DNA of 56,079 nt from Betaproteobacteria bacterium HGW-Betaproteobacteria-6 (GCA_002842145.1 PHCF01000002.1:1-56079), one strand, 5' to 3'; positions 23,663 through 32,673 are shown, counted from the first letter of the stretch. The notes: generated by a model from the sequence alone, not told the origin. Numbers and translations are program-made.

Positions 23663-25605
23663 AAGCTCCGCACTTGCTTGATGCCGTGTTGTTCGAGGAT
23701 CGCAGCCAGGTTGCTTTTGGCAACGTCGTTCTCGAAGGCGCTATCGCGGAATACCGCAGTGGTATCGCCGACCGTTCCTTGTTCTTTACGCCAGGCGACG
23801 ATGCCCTGCGCTAGAGCTTCTACCTCGGCTGCCTTGATGCTTTCGACTAGGCATGCCATCAGTACTCCTGCTCCAACGCTATTGACCTGTTTGCCGGCGA
23901 TTTCTCGCCGTTCGATGGGAACGCAAAGGTCCAGACCGAGCTTGAGCAGGATTTCGTAGAGGATGTCATCGCTGCCGCGACCAGTTTCGAGGTGTTCGAG
24001 ATGGTCAAGTAGCGAGGTTTTCAGGTCGTTGCTCTTCGGACTCCAGGCGCGGATGTTGGAGGTGTCGAGTTTGAAAACCCGGAAACCAGTATCTCCAGCA
24101 AACAAAGGATTTTCACCTTTAATTTTTAATCTGGCACGACGTAATCTTTCCTTTGTAAGCTCTGAGATTCGTAGAGGCTTTCCAAGTTTCTTACATAGGT
24201 TTGCACCTACGCTCTGCTCTCTACTGTCCTCATCAAGGGGTTCTGGTAGTTGCACAAGAATATAGCGACGATTTCCCGAGTCGATTGCGTTTTGGGCAAT
24301 CACCGCATGACCAGTCGTTCCTGAACCAGCAAAAAAATCCATTACCAGTGCATCTTTGTCGCTGCTAGTAGCTATTTCAATCAGTTTCTGAAGTAGCAGA
24401 GTTGGCTTGGGGAAAGAAAAAGCCCTTGCATCTCCAAACATTTCAACGGTTTCGTTTGTGCCAGCTTGGGTATAAATCCCCTCAATTATTGAAAATGCCT
24501 TTGCTGAGCGAGTTTCTCCGCTGTCATCCTTCAAGTACTGTTTTGAATGGGCTGTCCACGTTCCATCACGACCTTTGATGAAGGCTACCTGACCATTGGA
24601 AATTGCTTCATCCATTCGTTCTCTGCTCCACCGCCATTGACGTTTTGGATAAAAGCTTCCTCCGTCGGGTGATGGAATTGGGAAACAAAGGTTGGGACGA
24701 TCTTCAAAGCTTTTCATGGCCTCAAGCGGATGAATCCGATACGGTCCTCTTTCCTCGAAGTATTCATCTTTAAGTGTGTAGTATCGTTCTACGGATGCCT
24801 CACTTAAAGGAATTTCAATCTCAGAAATATCTTCAAGTGATTTTGCATAAACCAATATGTATTCATGAAGCGTAACAAGGTATTTTTCCTTTGCACCACC
24901 GCCATATCGTTTCTTCCACACCATGCAATCAACGAAATTTTCTTCACCAAAAATTTCATCACATATTTTTCTCGCATTAGCCACTTCGCCATCGTCTAGG
25001 CTTAGAAAAAGAAGACCGCTATCAGTCAGCAGAGATCGAGCTAGTTTTAAGCGTGGATAAAGCATATTTAGCCAGTCAGTATGAAACCGACCACTGGCGT
25101 CCGTGTTGCTTGTAATCTTTGCTCCACCTTCGGTTTGCCCGGTGAGCTCCAGATAGTTCTTGATGTTGTCTTGGAAGTTGTCGGGATAAACAAAATCCTT
25201 ACCCGTGTTGTACGGTGGGTCGATATATATGAGTTTGACCTTCCCTGCGTAGCTCTTCTGTAGCAGCTTCAGCACTTCAAGGTTATCGCCCTCAATCATC
25301 AGGTTCCGCGTTGTCTCCCAGTCGACGCTCTCCTCTGGGCTGGGACGTAAAGTGCCGGTACTCGGTGTCAGAGCAATTTGCCGTGCCTTCTTCTTGCCGT
25401 GCCAATTCAAGCCATATTTCTCATCTGCATCGGTCACAGTCTGGTCGCCAATTAAGGCTTTCAGCACGTCGACGTTGATGGCCGGTCCGCTCGCTCCTTC
25501 CGTGATCAGCTCGGGAAACAGGGCTTTCAGTTGCGCCAGGTTGCCGGCCAAGAGATCGGCGGACTGTGCTTCGGGACTGTTGGCTTCAATTTTCTGCATG
25601 GTCAT
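23659..25605 (-). CDS. mod: Type III DNA adenine methyltransferase, Mod subunit
   Basis: A 648-residue N6-adenine methyltransferase of the type III Mod kind. The catalytic DPPYNTG is at about 129-135 and the SAM-binding FFAGSGTTGHAV near 420, with the target-recognition region between them, the order of beta-class enzymes. The centre (about 220-380) is AT-richer than the ends of the gene, as usual for exchanged recognition domains. Mod alone can methylate, and with Res it makes the restriction complex. The 48-residue gene ends 11 bp upstream and rhuM overlaps the stop. The recognition sequence cannot be told from this text. Confidence 0.94.
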   Translation of the reverse strand: MTMQKIEANSPEAQSADLLAGNLAQLKALFPELITEGASGPAINVDVLKALIGDQTVTDADEKYGLNWHGKKKARQIALTPSTGTLRPSPEESVDWETTRNLMIEGDNLEVLKLLQKSYAGKVKLIYIDPPYNTGKDFVYPDNFQDNIKNYLELTGQTEGGAKITSNTDASGRFHTDWLNMLYPRLKLARSLLTDSGLLFLSLDDGEVANARKICDEIFGEENFVDCMVWKKRYGGGAKEKYLVTLHEYILVYAKSLEDISEIEIPLSEASVERYYTLKDEYFEERGPYRIHPLEAMKSFEDRPNLCFPIPSPDGGSFYPKRQWRWSRERMDEAISNGQVAFIKGRDGTWTAHSKQYLKDDSGETRSAKAFSIIEGIYTQAGTNETVEMFGDARAFSFPKPTLLLQKLIEIATSSDKDALVMDFFAGSGTTGHAVIAQNAIDSGNRRYILVQLPEPLDEDSREQSVGANLCKKLGKPLRISELTKERLRRARLKIKGENPLFAGDTGFRVFKLDTSNIRAWSPKSNDLKTSLLDHLEHLETGRGSDDILYEILLKLGLDLCVPIERREIAGKQVNSVGAGVLMACLVESIKAAEVEALAQGIVAWRKEQGTVGDTTAVFRDSAFENDVAKSNLAAILEQHGIKQVRSL

Positions 25606-25616
25606 GGTTTTATTCT

Positions 25617-25763
25617 TCAGTCGGCTTGTTCGAGCGCCAGGATGTCTTTTGGGGTGTATTCGCGGAAGGCGGACACGGAAGTGAAGCTGCGATAACTGTG
25701 CTGGAAAATCGGCGAGGCTAAGTGACCGCTATCAATATGGTCAAGGTTTCTCGCAATTCTCAT
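25617..25763 (-). CDS. 48-residue protein between DUF4391 and mod
   Basis: An ATG at 25763 overlaps the stop of the DUF4391 gene (ATGA) and opens a 48-codon frame ending TGA at 25617, just before the mod ribosome binding site. The product (start MRIARNLDHIDSGHLASPIF, end AFREYTPKDILALEQAD) has no recognised domain. Tight overlap on one side and an 11-bp gap on the other make it a likely real member of the operon that length filters would drop. Confidence 0.6.
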   Translation of the reverse strand: MRIARNLDHIDSGHLASPIFQHSYRSFTSVSAFREYTPKDILALEQAD

Positions 25764-26545
25764 GGTTTGTCGATTCTGAGTAGCTTGAGGAACTGGGTTT
25801 CGTCTCGTTCCAGGCGCTTGATTTCCGTATTCAGTTCAACTTGTCGAGCTATCTGTTTTTCCTTGGTCGCAGCGGCTTTAAGTCGGGCAATTTCTACCCT
25901 CAGCTTTTTCACTTCCTGCAGTGCCTGATGACGTTCTGCCGCATGTTCCCGAGAGGACGTGATAGCAAAGACCCCTGTGATGAAGGCTGTTTGCAAGGCG
26001 ATCACCGTATCCATCCATCCTTGATAAAGGGCATGGAGGGAAAGGCGTGGCTGTTTGTCGAGTGCAAGCGCATCGACAAATTGCTGTACCAGGTCGTATC
26101 GTCCGGGGGAATGCAGGTTAGTTTCCAGTACATCACCATCGAGCACCGTCTTTCCTGCTTCGTTTTGCGCCCAGCGTTTATGAGCCAGCGAGATGCTGAC
26201 ACCTGATGAGGAATAGGCCATCAGGAAAGTTGGGTAGGGAACTGCACGATGTACCAGTTCGGCGATGCGACTGGCTTTGGCATCAGGGCGAAGATTGAGG
26301 CTCAAGATGGCGATTTCGAGGTAATCCCGCGCCTCGTCTTGATAGGCCGGGATGCCAACCGTTACCGGCTTCAATGCGGCTAGCCATTGGATATCGTCGA
26401 TGCCGTCGGTGATGGCACGCTTATCTGCCGCTGTCGGCATGCCTGTCTCGACCAGCATTTTCTTCGGAATACGCTGGTTGACCGCAGCACTCTCCGGAAA
26501 ACCCAGCGCAGCGACGAGGCGAGAGAGATCGAAACTGACCGTCAA
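25760..26545 (-). CDS. DUF4391 domain protein
   Basis: A 261-residue protein of the DUF4391 family, which I recall occurring with type III-like methyltransferases and SNF2-like helicases. Typical parts are FPESAAVNQRIPKKMLVETG at the start, a QWLAALKPVTVGIPAY segment, and the central FLMAYSSSGVSISLAHKRW, where a lysine/arginine-rich patch follows a beta-strand. The C-terminal 70 residues are a charged coiled coil (ERHQALQEVKKLRVEIARLKAAATKEKQ). It overlaps the helicase gene (4 bp) and the 48-residue gene (4 bp). The role is not known; the coiled coil suggests a bridge between helicase and the methylation complex, which is an inference. Confidence 0.88.
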   Translation of the reverse strand: MTVSFDLSRLVAALGFPESAAVNQRIPKKMLVETGMPTAADKRAITDGIDDIQWLAALKPVTVGIPAYQDEARDYLEIAILSLNLRPDAKASRIAELVHRAVPYPTFLMAYSSSGVSISLAHKRWAQNEAGKTVLDGDVLETNLHSPGRYDLVQQFVDALALDKQPRLSLHALYQGWMDTVIALQTAFITGVFAITSSREHAAERHQALQEVKKLRVEIARLKAAATKEKQIARQVELNTEIKRLERDETQFLKLLRIDKP

Positions 26546-29500
26546 TTCGGTAGCTCCGGCAATACCACCATGTACCCGACCACTTCGAAATCGTTGCTGC
26601 CTGCGAACTCGCCTTTCAAGGCATGGGTTCCTCCCGGCGTAAACAAGCTGGCAATCGCTCTTTCTTCGCTCTTGCCCACAATCGAGCTAACAGCGGTAGC
26701 CAGAAATTGCTGAACTGATGCCATGTCTGCGCCGTGCTTAGTCTGTTTGTCGAAGCGCTGAATAGCAGCCGAATCGGGGATGTCACGTCCCAGACTGACT
26801 CGCTTGAGCCAGTCCAGGATGCGCTTAGCTTGGGTGTAGGGGAGTTCGACTGATCCCGTTTCACTGACATGAACGAGGAAATGTGGTGCCAGCGGATAGC
26901 CTGCATCCGTGACTTTCTGCGCAGCGGTCCCTTCCGCCCTGAGGCAGAAAATGACGCCCGGCGTGATGTCGGCATCCATGCTGGTGGTGACTGCGCATGC
27001 ACCCAGAGGCAGGGATTCCAGCATGCCGGGATGTGCTTTGAGGTATTGCGCCAGGTCGATGCGGAAGTCAGTCAGCGTCAAATCGGTAATCGACACACCG
27101 GAGGAAAGGTCTTCGAGGTCGATGACCGTGTCTTGCAGCTTGAGCAGTTGCTTTCGGCGGTATTCCAGGTCGTTCATCGGGTTGCCGGATTGCTGCTCGA
27201 TCAGGTTTTCTTCACCGGTTGCTGAGATGTCGAGCAAAACCATCCGTCCGCTCACCCGTTGTTCGAGATTGATGTACTCGTCCAGCTCCATGTTCGGCCA
27301 GAAATTCACCAGCTGAATCCGCTCGTTCGGCGAACCGATACGGTCGATACGACCAAAGCGCTGAATGATGCGGACCGGGTTCCAGTGGATGTCATAGTTG
27401 ATCAGCCAGTCGCAGTCCTGCAGGTTCTGGCCTTCGCTAATGCAGTCTGTGGCAATCAACAGGTCCAGTTCGCCTTCATGCGCCAGATCGGCCGGACGTT
27501 CCTTGGAGCGGGGTGAAAAGGCTGTGAGGATGGAAGCGAGATCCTTGCGAAGATGCGGAAGGCTCGTCTGATTTCGTCCGCTTCCTGTCACCAGGGCGCT
27601 TTCGATACCAAGCTCTGTTTTCGCCCAGGCGGAGAGTTGTTCGTAAAGGTAGGACGCTGTATCAGCGAAGGCCGTGAAGATGATGATCTTCTTGTTGCCG
27701 GGATTAGATGGATGTTCGAATTTGTGCGCAATGACTTCTCGCAATGCGCTCAGCTTGGCATCTCTAGCAGCATCAACCTGCTTGGCTGCTGCATACAGCG
27801 CAGCCAGTCGATTGCGGTCTTCGATCAAGTCTTGTCGCCAGCGCAGTAAATCGACATCGCTCAATAGCACTTTTACCTTGCGGCCAACCAACAGGCTTTC
27901 AAAGGCCGGATCGTCGATGTCGACATCGGCAATATCCAGCTCTTCAAACTCGGGATCGTGTGCCTCGATACGTGCCAGAGTGGCTTCGACATCCTTCAAC
28001 TGTCGATGTACGGTCAGCGTGAATGACGACACAGCACTTTCCATGCGTTTGAGCACATTGACGCGCAATAGGTGGATCAGGCTTTCTTCACGGTCGACCT
28101 GCCGGAAGAAGCTTTCTCCGCCGCGAATTTGGGTGCTGTATTTGGCGTCGTAGTCGGCTTGCTTGTGCGGCAAAACGTAGCGTAGCGGTGCATAGGCAGC
28201 CAGGTTGAGACGACGAATCTCCAGGTTGATGTCTCGAATCGAACGAAACTCGCCTGCGCGATCCACATCTGGCTTGATGTTGATCGGTGGCAGCCGCTGC
28301 GGGAACGAGCCAGTCTCTGCCGTGCCGTAATACTTCTGAATGTGCTTGCGGGAGCGAGCAATCGTCAGGTGATCCAGCAGCGTGAAGTAGTCAAAACCCA
28401 ACATTTCTACCAGGCGATTGGGCGTCTTCTCTTCGTCGTCGAGTGCTAGCCAGCGATTGAACTGAGCTTGTGCCTTGCGAGTTGTGGCTTCAATGCTGGC
28501 AATGCCGTGATCCATCAGCGCCATGTCGTCGCCTTCAGTCGCAAAAGCGATTTGATTCCGCAGATCAGCGAGTCGGTTATTGACCGGTGTGGCTGAGAGC
28601 ATCAGCACACGGGTCTTGACGCCTTCCTTGATGATCCGGCGCATCAGGCGGTCGTAGCGGGATTCTCGTCCCTTGTGCGTCGCCTTGTTGCGGAAGTTGT
28701 GCGATTCGTCGATGACAACCAGATCGTAGTTTCCCCAGTTAACATGGGCAAGATCGATATCTCCTGACGCTCCGCCTTCACGAGACAGATCGGTGTGATT
28801 GAGGACGTCGAAGTTGAAGCGATCAGCAGCCAACACGTTGCGCTTGTCGTTTGCCTTGTAGAGCGTCCAGTTGTCGCGCAAACGCTTCGGACACAGCACC
28901 AGCACACGGTCGTTGCGAAGCTCGAAGTACTTGATGACGGCAAGGGCTTCAAACGTTTTTCCGAGACCAACGCTGTCGGCAATGATGCAGCCACCGAAAC
29001 GATTCAGCTTGTCGATTGCGCCAACAACGCCATCGCGTTGGAACTTGTACAGCTTCTTCCAGACCAGGGTATTGCGAATGCCTGTGGCGGATTTGACGAT
29101 GCGCTCCTCATCCATCTCATCCTCCGTGTTGCTGAAGAGGTGGAAGAGAATCAGTGCGTAAAGGGTAAATGGCGCAGTATCAGCAGCCAATCCTTCCAGG
29201 GCTTCAAGGAAAGCAGTTTTGCTGGCGGCGTCATGAGGAAGGCTGTTCCACTGCATGTCGAACCATTGGCTCAACATTGCGGCTTCATCTGCCGTGTCCG
29301 ATGCCTGAATCAGATTCAGGGGATTCCCCGGCGTAATACCCAAGCCATCGCTGGTTAGGCCGAATGAACCCATTACGACTTGCTGCGCGGCGCCGGTTGC
29401 ATCACGAATGACCGCAACCCCCTGTGGCACCTTCCCTTTGGCCAGGCGAATCTCTGCCTTGGCTTTGCTCCATTCCGCACACCGTTTTGCCAGCCAACGC

Positions 29501-29736
29501 CACTGCAACTGGTTTCTTGCTGCACGGTCTGCCTCGTTGCCAAGCAGCTTCAACTCACCATCGACAGCAGGAAGCACGATGTTGCTCTGCTTCAGCGTCT
29601 CCAGCTTGGATTGAAGCGCCGAGAAGGCAAATAAGGAAAATTCCGGGGTGATCAGATCAAGCTGGCTATCCTTCTGCAACTTGGGATCAAGCAGGTCAAC
29701 GAGGCGATCAGTGCCGGAGTTTTTAAGTACGCGCAT
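26542..29736 (-). CDS. SNF2-like DEAD/DEAH helicase of the restriction-like operon
   Basis: A 1064-residue superfamily-2 ATPase. The Walker A region is IIADSVGLGKTFEALAVI (about 255), motif II is VVIDESHNF (about 343), motif III MLSATPVNNRL (about 380), and the C-terminal lobe has ATDCISEGQNLQDCDWLINYDIHWNP with the QRFGRIDRIGS arginine finger region (about 740-790), so both RecA lobes are whole. The N-terminal 200 residues may be a phospholipase D-like or adapter domain (ITPEFSLFAFSAL), but I could not see an HKD motif. It follows the RHH gene by 3 bp and overlaps DUF4391. Such helicases next to Mod/Res genes are expected to move on DNA and extend or gate restriction. Confidence 0.9.
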   Translation of the reverse strand: MRVLKNSGTDRLVDLLDPKLQKDSQLDLITPEFSLFAFSALQSKLETLKQSNIVLPAVDGELKLLGNEADRAARNQLQWRWLAKRCAEWSKAKAEIRLAKGKVPQGVAVIRDATGAAQQVVMGSFGLTSDGLGITPGNPLNLIQASDTADEAAMLSQWFDMQWNSLPHDAASKTAFLEALEGLAADTAPFTLYALILFHLFSNTEDEMDEERIVKSATGIRNTLVWKKLYKFQRDGVVGAIDKLNRFGGCIIADSVGLGKTFEALAVIKYFELRNDRVLVLCPKRLRDNWTLYKANDKRNVLAADRFNFDVLNHTDLSREGGASGDIDLAHVNWGNYDLVVIDESHNFRNKATHKGRESRYDRLMRRIIKEGVKTRVLMLSATPVNNRLADLRNQIAFATEGDDMALMDHGIASIEATTRKAQAQFNRWLALDDEEKTPNRLVEMLGFDYFTLLDHLTIARSRKHIQKYYGTAETGSFPQRLPPINIKPDVDRAGEFRSIRDINLEIRRLNLAAYAPLRYVLPHKQADYDAKYSTQIRGGESFFRQVDREESLIHLLRVNVLKRMESAVSSFTLTVHRQLKDVEATLARIEAHDPEFEELDIADVDIDDPAFESLLVGRKVKVLLSDVDLLRWRQDLIEDRNRLAALYAAAKQVDAARDAKLSALREVIAHKFEHPSNPGNKKIIIFTAFADTASYLYEQLSAWAKTELGIESALVTGSGRNQTSLPHLRKDLASILTAFSPRSKERPADLAHEGELDLLIATDCISEGQNLQDCDWLINYDIHWNPVRIIQRFGRIDRIGSPNERIQLVNFWPNMELDEYINLEQRVSGRMVLLDISATGEENLIEQQSGNPMNDLEYRRKQLLKLQDTVIDLEDLSSGVSITDLTLTDFRIDLAQYLKAHPGMLESLPLGACAVTTSMDADITPGVIFCLRAEGTAAQKVTDAGYPLAPHFLVHVSETGSVELPYTQAKRILDWLKRVSLGRDIPDSAAIQRFDKQTKHGADMASVQQFLATAVSSIVGKSEERAIASLFTPGGTHALKGEFAGSNDFEVVGYMVVLPELPN

Positions 29737-29739
29737 CGG

Positions 29740-29925
29740 CTAGTTCTCCCCTTTGCTCAGGGATGTCGGCGATGCCTGCAGCTTGGCTTTTTTGGCGTAT
29801 TCCATGACCAGAACCTCAATCATGGAAGCCAGGGAGCGATGCTCACGATCTGCTGCCTGTCGCAGCAGGTCTTTGATCTCAGCAGTCGTCCTGATGGTCA
29901 GCGTTTCGTTCTTTTGGCGTGACAT
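29740..29925 (-). CDS. Ribbon-helix-helix regulator/antitoxin-like protein
   Basis: A 61-residue protein of the ribbon-helix-helix (Arc/CopG) kind: strand ETLTIRTT, helix AEIKDLLRQAADRE, turn, and helix SLASMIEVLVMEYAKK. The ATG at 29925 is favoured over one 39 bp upstream because GAGG is 7 bp before it and the RHH strand then lies near the N-terminus. A perfect inverted repeat (29935-29955) lies directly upstream, as expected for an autoregulating RHH. It is the first gene of the helicase-mod-res operon, 3 bp before the helicase. There is no adjacent toxin, so it is more likely the operon's repressor than an antitoxin. Confidence 0.82.
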   Translation of the reverse strand: MSRQKNETLTIRTTAEIKDLLRQAADREHRSLASMIEVLVMEYAKKAKLQASPTSLSKGEN

Positions 29926-29934
29926 AGCGAGCCT

Positions 29935-29955
29935 CATTGGCAATGACTGCCAATG
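29935..29955. promoter_or_regulatory. Operator-like inverted repeat before the RHH gene
   Basis: CATTGGCA (29935-29942) and TGCCAATG (29948-29955) are perfect complements with a 5-bp spacer, 9 bp before the RHH start codon. A further TGCCAT half lies at 29961-29966. The position suits autorepression of the operon by the RHH protein. Confidence 0.7.
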
Positions 29956-30014
29956 TACTGCCATTTCATGAACGCTTCAATGCCAAGCAGTTATTTTTTG
30001 CTGGCTGTCAGCGG

Positions 30015-30668
30015 CTAAATGCGGCTGGTTCCGAAACTGTGCACGCCGTCGCCGAAATGCTTGGTTTCGGCTTTGCAGAGGTAGCTGACGCGATGAAAAA
30101 AGTCGTTGAATGCATCCCGGTCATCGCTGGTTAGCTTGTAGCCGTGTTTTTTCGGTATATGGACGAGACCATCCATATCCTCGACCGGCAACTTCAATGC
30201 GCTGGACCATGCTTCTACCAGAAGATTGAAGAGATTCCTTTTGCCGATTTTGAACTTGCCGAGCTTGAAGAAAGCGTCTCTGTTGAGCAGTATCGCCAGG
30301 TGGTAGTGCGGCACTCCGTGCTTCCCGATTTCCCTGCACCAGATGTGGCTGACTGCTGTGCCGTGAGCGTGTCCAGACTTCTTTTCGCGCAACAGCCTTT
30401 TGTGCTCGATTTTTGCCCGCAATGACTTGAAAAAGCGTTCCAGTGGCTTGTTGGTTTGTGCGTCGTCAATCAATTGATTGGTAGGGAATCGAAGGTCAAC
30501 GCGGAATGCAAAAGTCTTCCGATGTTGCAGCAACGCAAGTCGAGCGACGTATAACGTTCTCGATAGATATTCTTCGACCAGGGGTGCGTACCGGTGCTGC
30601 ACGTCAAATCCTTCGTATGACTCGCCGAAGAACAGCTTCAGGTTGTTATTTTTTGGGTGTCGTTTCAT
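30015..30668 (-). CDS. Inovirus Gp2 / YagK-YfjJ domain protein
   Basis: A 217-residue protein of the Inovirus Gp2 (YagK/YfjJ C-terminal domain) family, found on P4-like and cryptic islands. The conserved centre has VSHIWCREIGKHGVPHYHLAILLNRDAF, whose PHYHL resembles the HUH metal-binding motif of replication initiators, and FAFRVDLRFP earlier. A C-terminal lysine-rich segment includes RVSYLCKAETK. No tyrosine nucleophile motif is evident, so activity as a replication initiator is uncertain. The gene lies between the restriction operon and yfjI, on the minus strand, with an AT-rich 384-bp gap upstream. Confidence 0.85.
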   Translation of the reverse strand: MKRHPKNNNLKLFFGESYEGFDVQHRYAPLVEEYLSRTLYVARLALLQHRKTFAFRVDLRFPTNQLIDDAQTNKPLERFFKSLRAKIEHKRLLREKKSGHAHGTAVSHIWCREIGKHGVPHYHLAILLNRDAFFKLGKFKIGKRNLFNLLVEAWSSALKLPVEDMDGLVHIPKKHGYKLTSDDRDAFNDFFHRVSYLCKAETKHFGDGVHSFGTSRI

Positions 30669-31052
30669 GAAGAATTTCAGTTGTCTGATGTTCTTGTAAC
30701 TATTTGTTTATATTTATTAATATATTATTAATACCGAAATTTGGTGTGCTGGCGTCCCGGTGCATTTGTTTTCATCGAGTGTTGGATTTTCAGTCATACC
30801 GATAGGGCGGTGCACTCGTGGGAAATACTATTGGTTGCTCGCTTGCGCATTTGGGATGATGGCAAACACGCTAATGATTCGTTTTGTAATTATTGCTTTG
30901 CAGAACCGTGCACCTGGGCAAACTGCTTGTTCTCAGATGGTCGGCTTCTGCGAATCAGCGAATATTGCGAATTTCGCAATGTTGCACCTTCGCATGTGGG
31001 GTCATAGTTGTTTTTTCCGGGGATTGGTTCCCCGGAAAGGTTGCTTGGCTGA
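30669..31052. other. Gene-free AT-rich interval with palindromes (384 bp)
   Basis: No credible gene is seen. Close to the Gp2 gene there are two palindromes TATTAATA, 11 bp apart (30715-30722 and 30726-30733), in a long AT-only tract (from about 30698). Near the yfjI end, TTTCCGGGGA (31014-31023) and TCCCCGGAAA (31029-31038) form a perfect 10-bp hairpin with a 5-base loop. It lacks a T-tail in the direction of yfjI transcription. The tract could hold the Gp2 promoter or a replication origin, but no iterons are obvious. Confidence 0.4.
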
Positions 31053-32543
31053 TCAGGCAGGTCCATTAATTTGAAGCCGTGCGGCCGCTTGTTCGAAGTA
31101 TGGGACATTTAGCCCAAATCGGATTTTTGGTTTTCGGCCTGGCTGAGGTGGATCGGTAATGTTGGTCATGAGTCCCTGCCGCATCAGGATGCTGATTGCA
31201 GGCTCTAGGCGATCCACAACTCGGATCGTCGCATACCTTTCCATATGCGATTTATCGATCCAGCTGCAACGATCCTTGATGAATTTTTTCACTAGCCAAT
31301 TTTCCAACTTGATTGCGTCGAGCTGGTCCTGAGGCATCAACGGCATTGCAGGGGAAAATATGCGCTCGAATTCTTTCAAGTACCAGCTGCCGACTTCAAT
31401 CGCGCCTAGAAGGGTATCAAGCGATATTTCGTCACCGTCGTTTCCTTCGAAATAATGAAATAAAGCTGCAATTCGAGCGATGTTATCCCCGAGTTTCGAT
31501 ACAAAGTCGCTGATGGTTGATAGCGGTGCGCCGGGAGCAATTTGCCGTTCTGTAAGATTGAAACCATCAATCCATCGCTGCTGAGCATCCCAAGAAAATT
31601 TAAGTACCCGCCTCGTGTGTGTTCCAGCTTCAATGGCTGAATGCTCAATGCGCAGGATTTCGGTAATGCGAGCCTGGAACTGTGACAGGTAAGGATACGA
31701 AGAGCGCGGGTTGATAATGAACCGCTCGCCAATTGTTGAGATCGGATAGGCAACCATATTCCTGGCCAAATTGCCACTTGGACGTGCCTCAGAATTATCG
31801 TTACAGAAGTGCTTGATGAATAAATCTAGCTGAATACACAGTGATGTAGTTACTCTGACATTAGCAATTCGGAAGCTTTCCGAAGTGCGTCTACCAACGG
31901 GCACGGTTCCAGCGTCCCATAGCTTGTTCAGAAGCGCGAGATTTCTCATGAGGCCAGAGTCAAACAAAATCTTCGCCTCATCGGAGAAAATTCCGATTGA
32001 TGAAAAAGGATGGCGTAACTTGAATTTAAGTTCCGCCGGAGTACAGTCGGTCACAATGTACTGCCGGATATAAGGCTCCTCTGGCGCTTTGGAATAGAGC
32101 TCTTCAAGCTGATGGGTCACCCCCTCGGTAGGCCTGCCATTTTTGGTGGCCTTTGTGATCGCGGAATGTATGGCTTTGCGTTGAATCTCCCAGGCATCTA
32201 AAGCAGCCATATGCCTAGCTAATTTTTCTTTCTTGAGCTTTTCTTGTTCGTCATCGTAGTCGCGGAATGGCTTGGTAAATAATGAATCTACGGCAGACTT
32301 GCGCTCCCCGGAGTTGGCGATGATGGTGACAAATAGGCTGCAAGGTCCGACAAGTCCAGGTAAGCGCTCAACATCGATGAGGTTCTGGCATGCAAGCGAA
32401 ACTGCGGCAAGTGCGCAGCTTGCTACTAGCGCCTCAGGTGCCTTAGATTGGTAACAAGCGTCAATTGTCGCCTCCCGGATTAGTTCCGGCATGGCGGAGA
32501 TTGGGAATGGAGCAGGCTGTCCAAGTGTGATTTCGTAAGTCAT
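31053..32543 (-). CDS. yfjI: YfjI family protein (DUF3987)
   Basis: A 496-residue protein of the YfjI/DUF3987 family, found on satellite-like islands and probably involved in element replication. The start matches family openings (FPISAMPELIREATIDACYQSKAPEALVASCALAA), followed by LFVTIIANSGERKSAVD, a P-loop-like GExKS segment near residue 80, and later IGIFSDEAKILFDSG and LWDAGTVPVGRRTSESFRI. The ATG at 32543 with AGGAAGG upstream is preferred over an ATG 30 bp before. C-terminal winged-helix-like sequence (MERYATIRVVDRLEPAISILMRQG) suggests DNA binding. It is downstream of alpA with a 130-bp gap. Confidence 0.88.
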   Translation of the reverse strand: MTYEITLGQPAPFPISAMPELIREATIDACYQSKAPEALVASCALAAVSLACQNLIDVERLPGLVGPCSLFVTIIANSGERKSAVDSLFTKPFRDYDDEQEKLKKEKLARHMAALDAWEIQRKAIHSAITKATKNGRPTEGVTHQLEELYSKAPEEPYIRQYIVTDCTPAELKFKLRHPFSSIGIFSDEAKILFDSGLMRNLALLNKLWDAGTVPVGRRTSESFRIANVRVTTSLCIQLDLFIKHFCNDNSEARPSGNLARNMVAYPISTIGERFIINPRSSYPYLSQFQARITEILRIEHSAIEAGTHTRRVLKFSWDAQQRWIDGFNLTERQIAPGAPLSTISDFVSKLGDNIARIAALFHYFEGNDGDEISLDTLLGAIEVGSWYLKEFERIFSPAMPLMPQDQLDAIKLENWLVKKFIKDRCSWIDKSHMERYATIRVVDRLEPAISILMRQGLMTNITDPPQPGRKPKIRFGLNVPYFEQAAARLQINGPA

Positions 32544-32673
32544 GATGACCCTTCCTGGCGATAAAGACGCCAAAGTTCATGTGGTTTTGCTGGTTGGTTT
32601 TGATTGCGCAGCAGGGCCCTTGCAGCGAATCAGATTTGGTTCAATAATTTCTGGGTCATTTCCTCCTTTAAAA

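Noticed and set aside
31014-31038. Perfect 10-bp GC-rich hairpin taken as a terminator for yfjI
   Set aside because: In the yfjI direction the stem is followed by A's, not T's, so it lacks the tail of an intrinsic terminator; kept only as a structure in the interval entry.
30741-31108. Short frames on both strands in the gap between the Gp2 and yfjI genes
   Set aside because: Overlapping frames on both strands without conserved content; the region is AT-rich and more likely regulatory.
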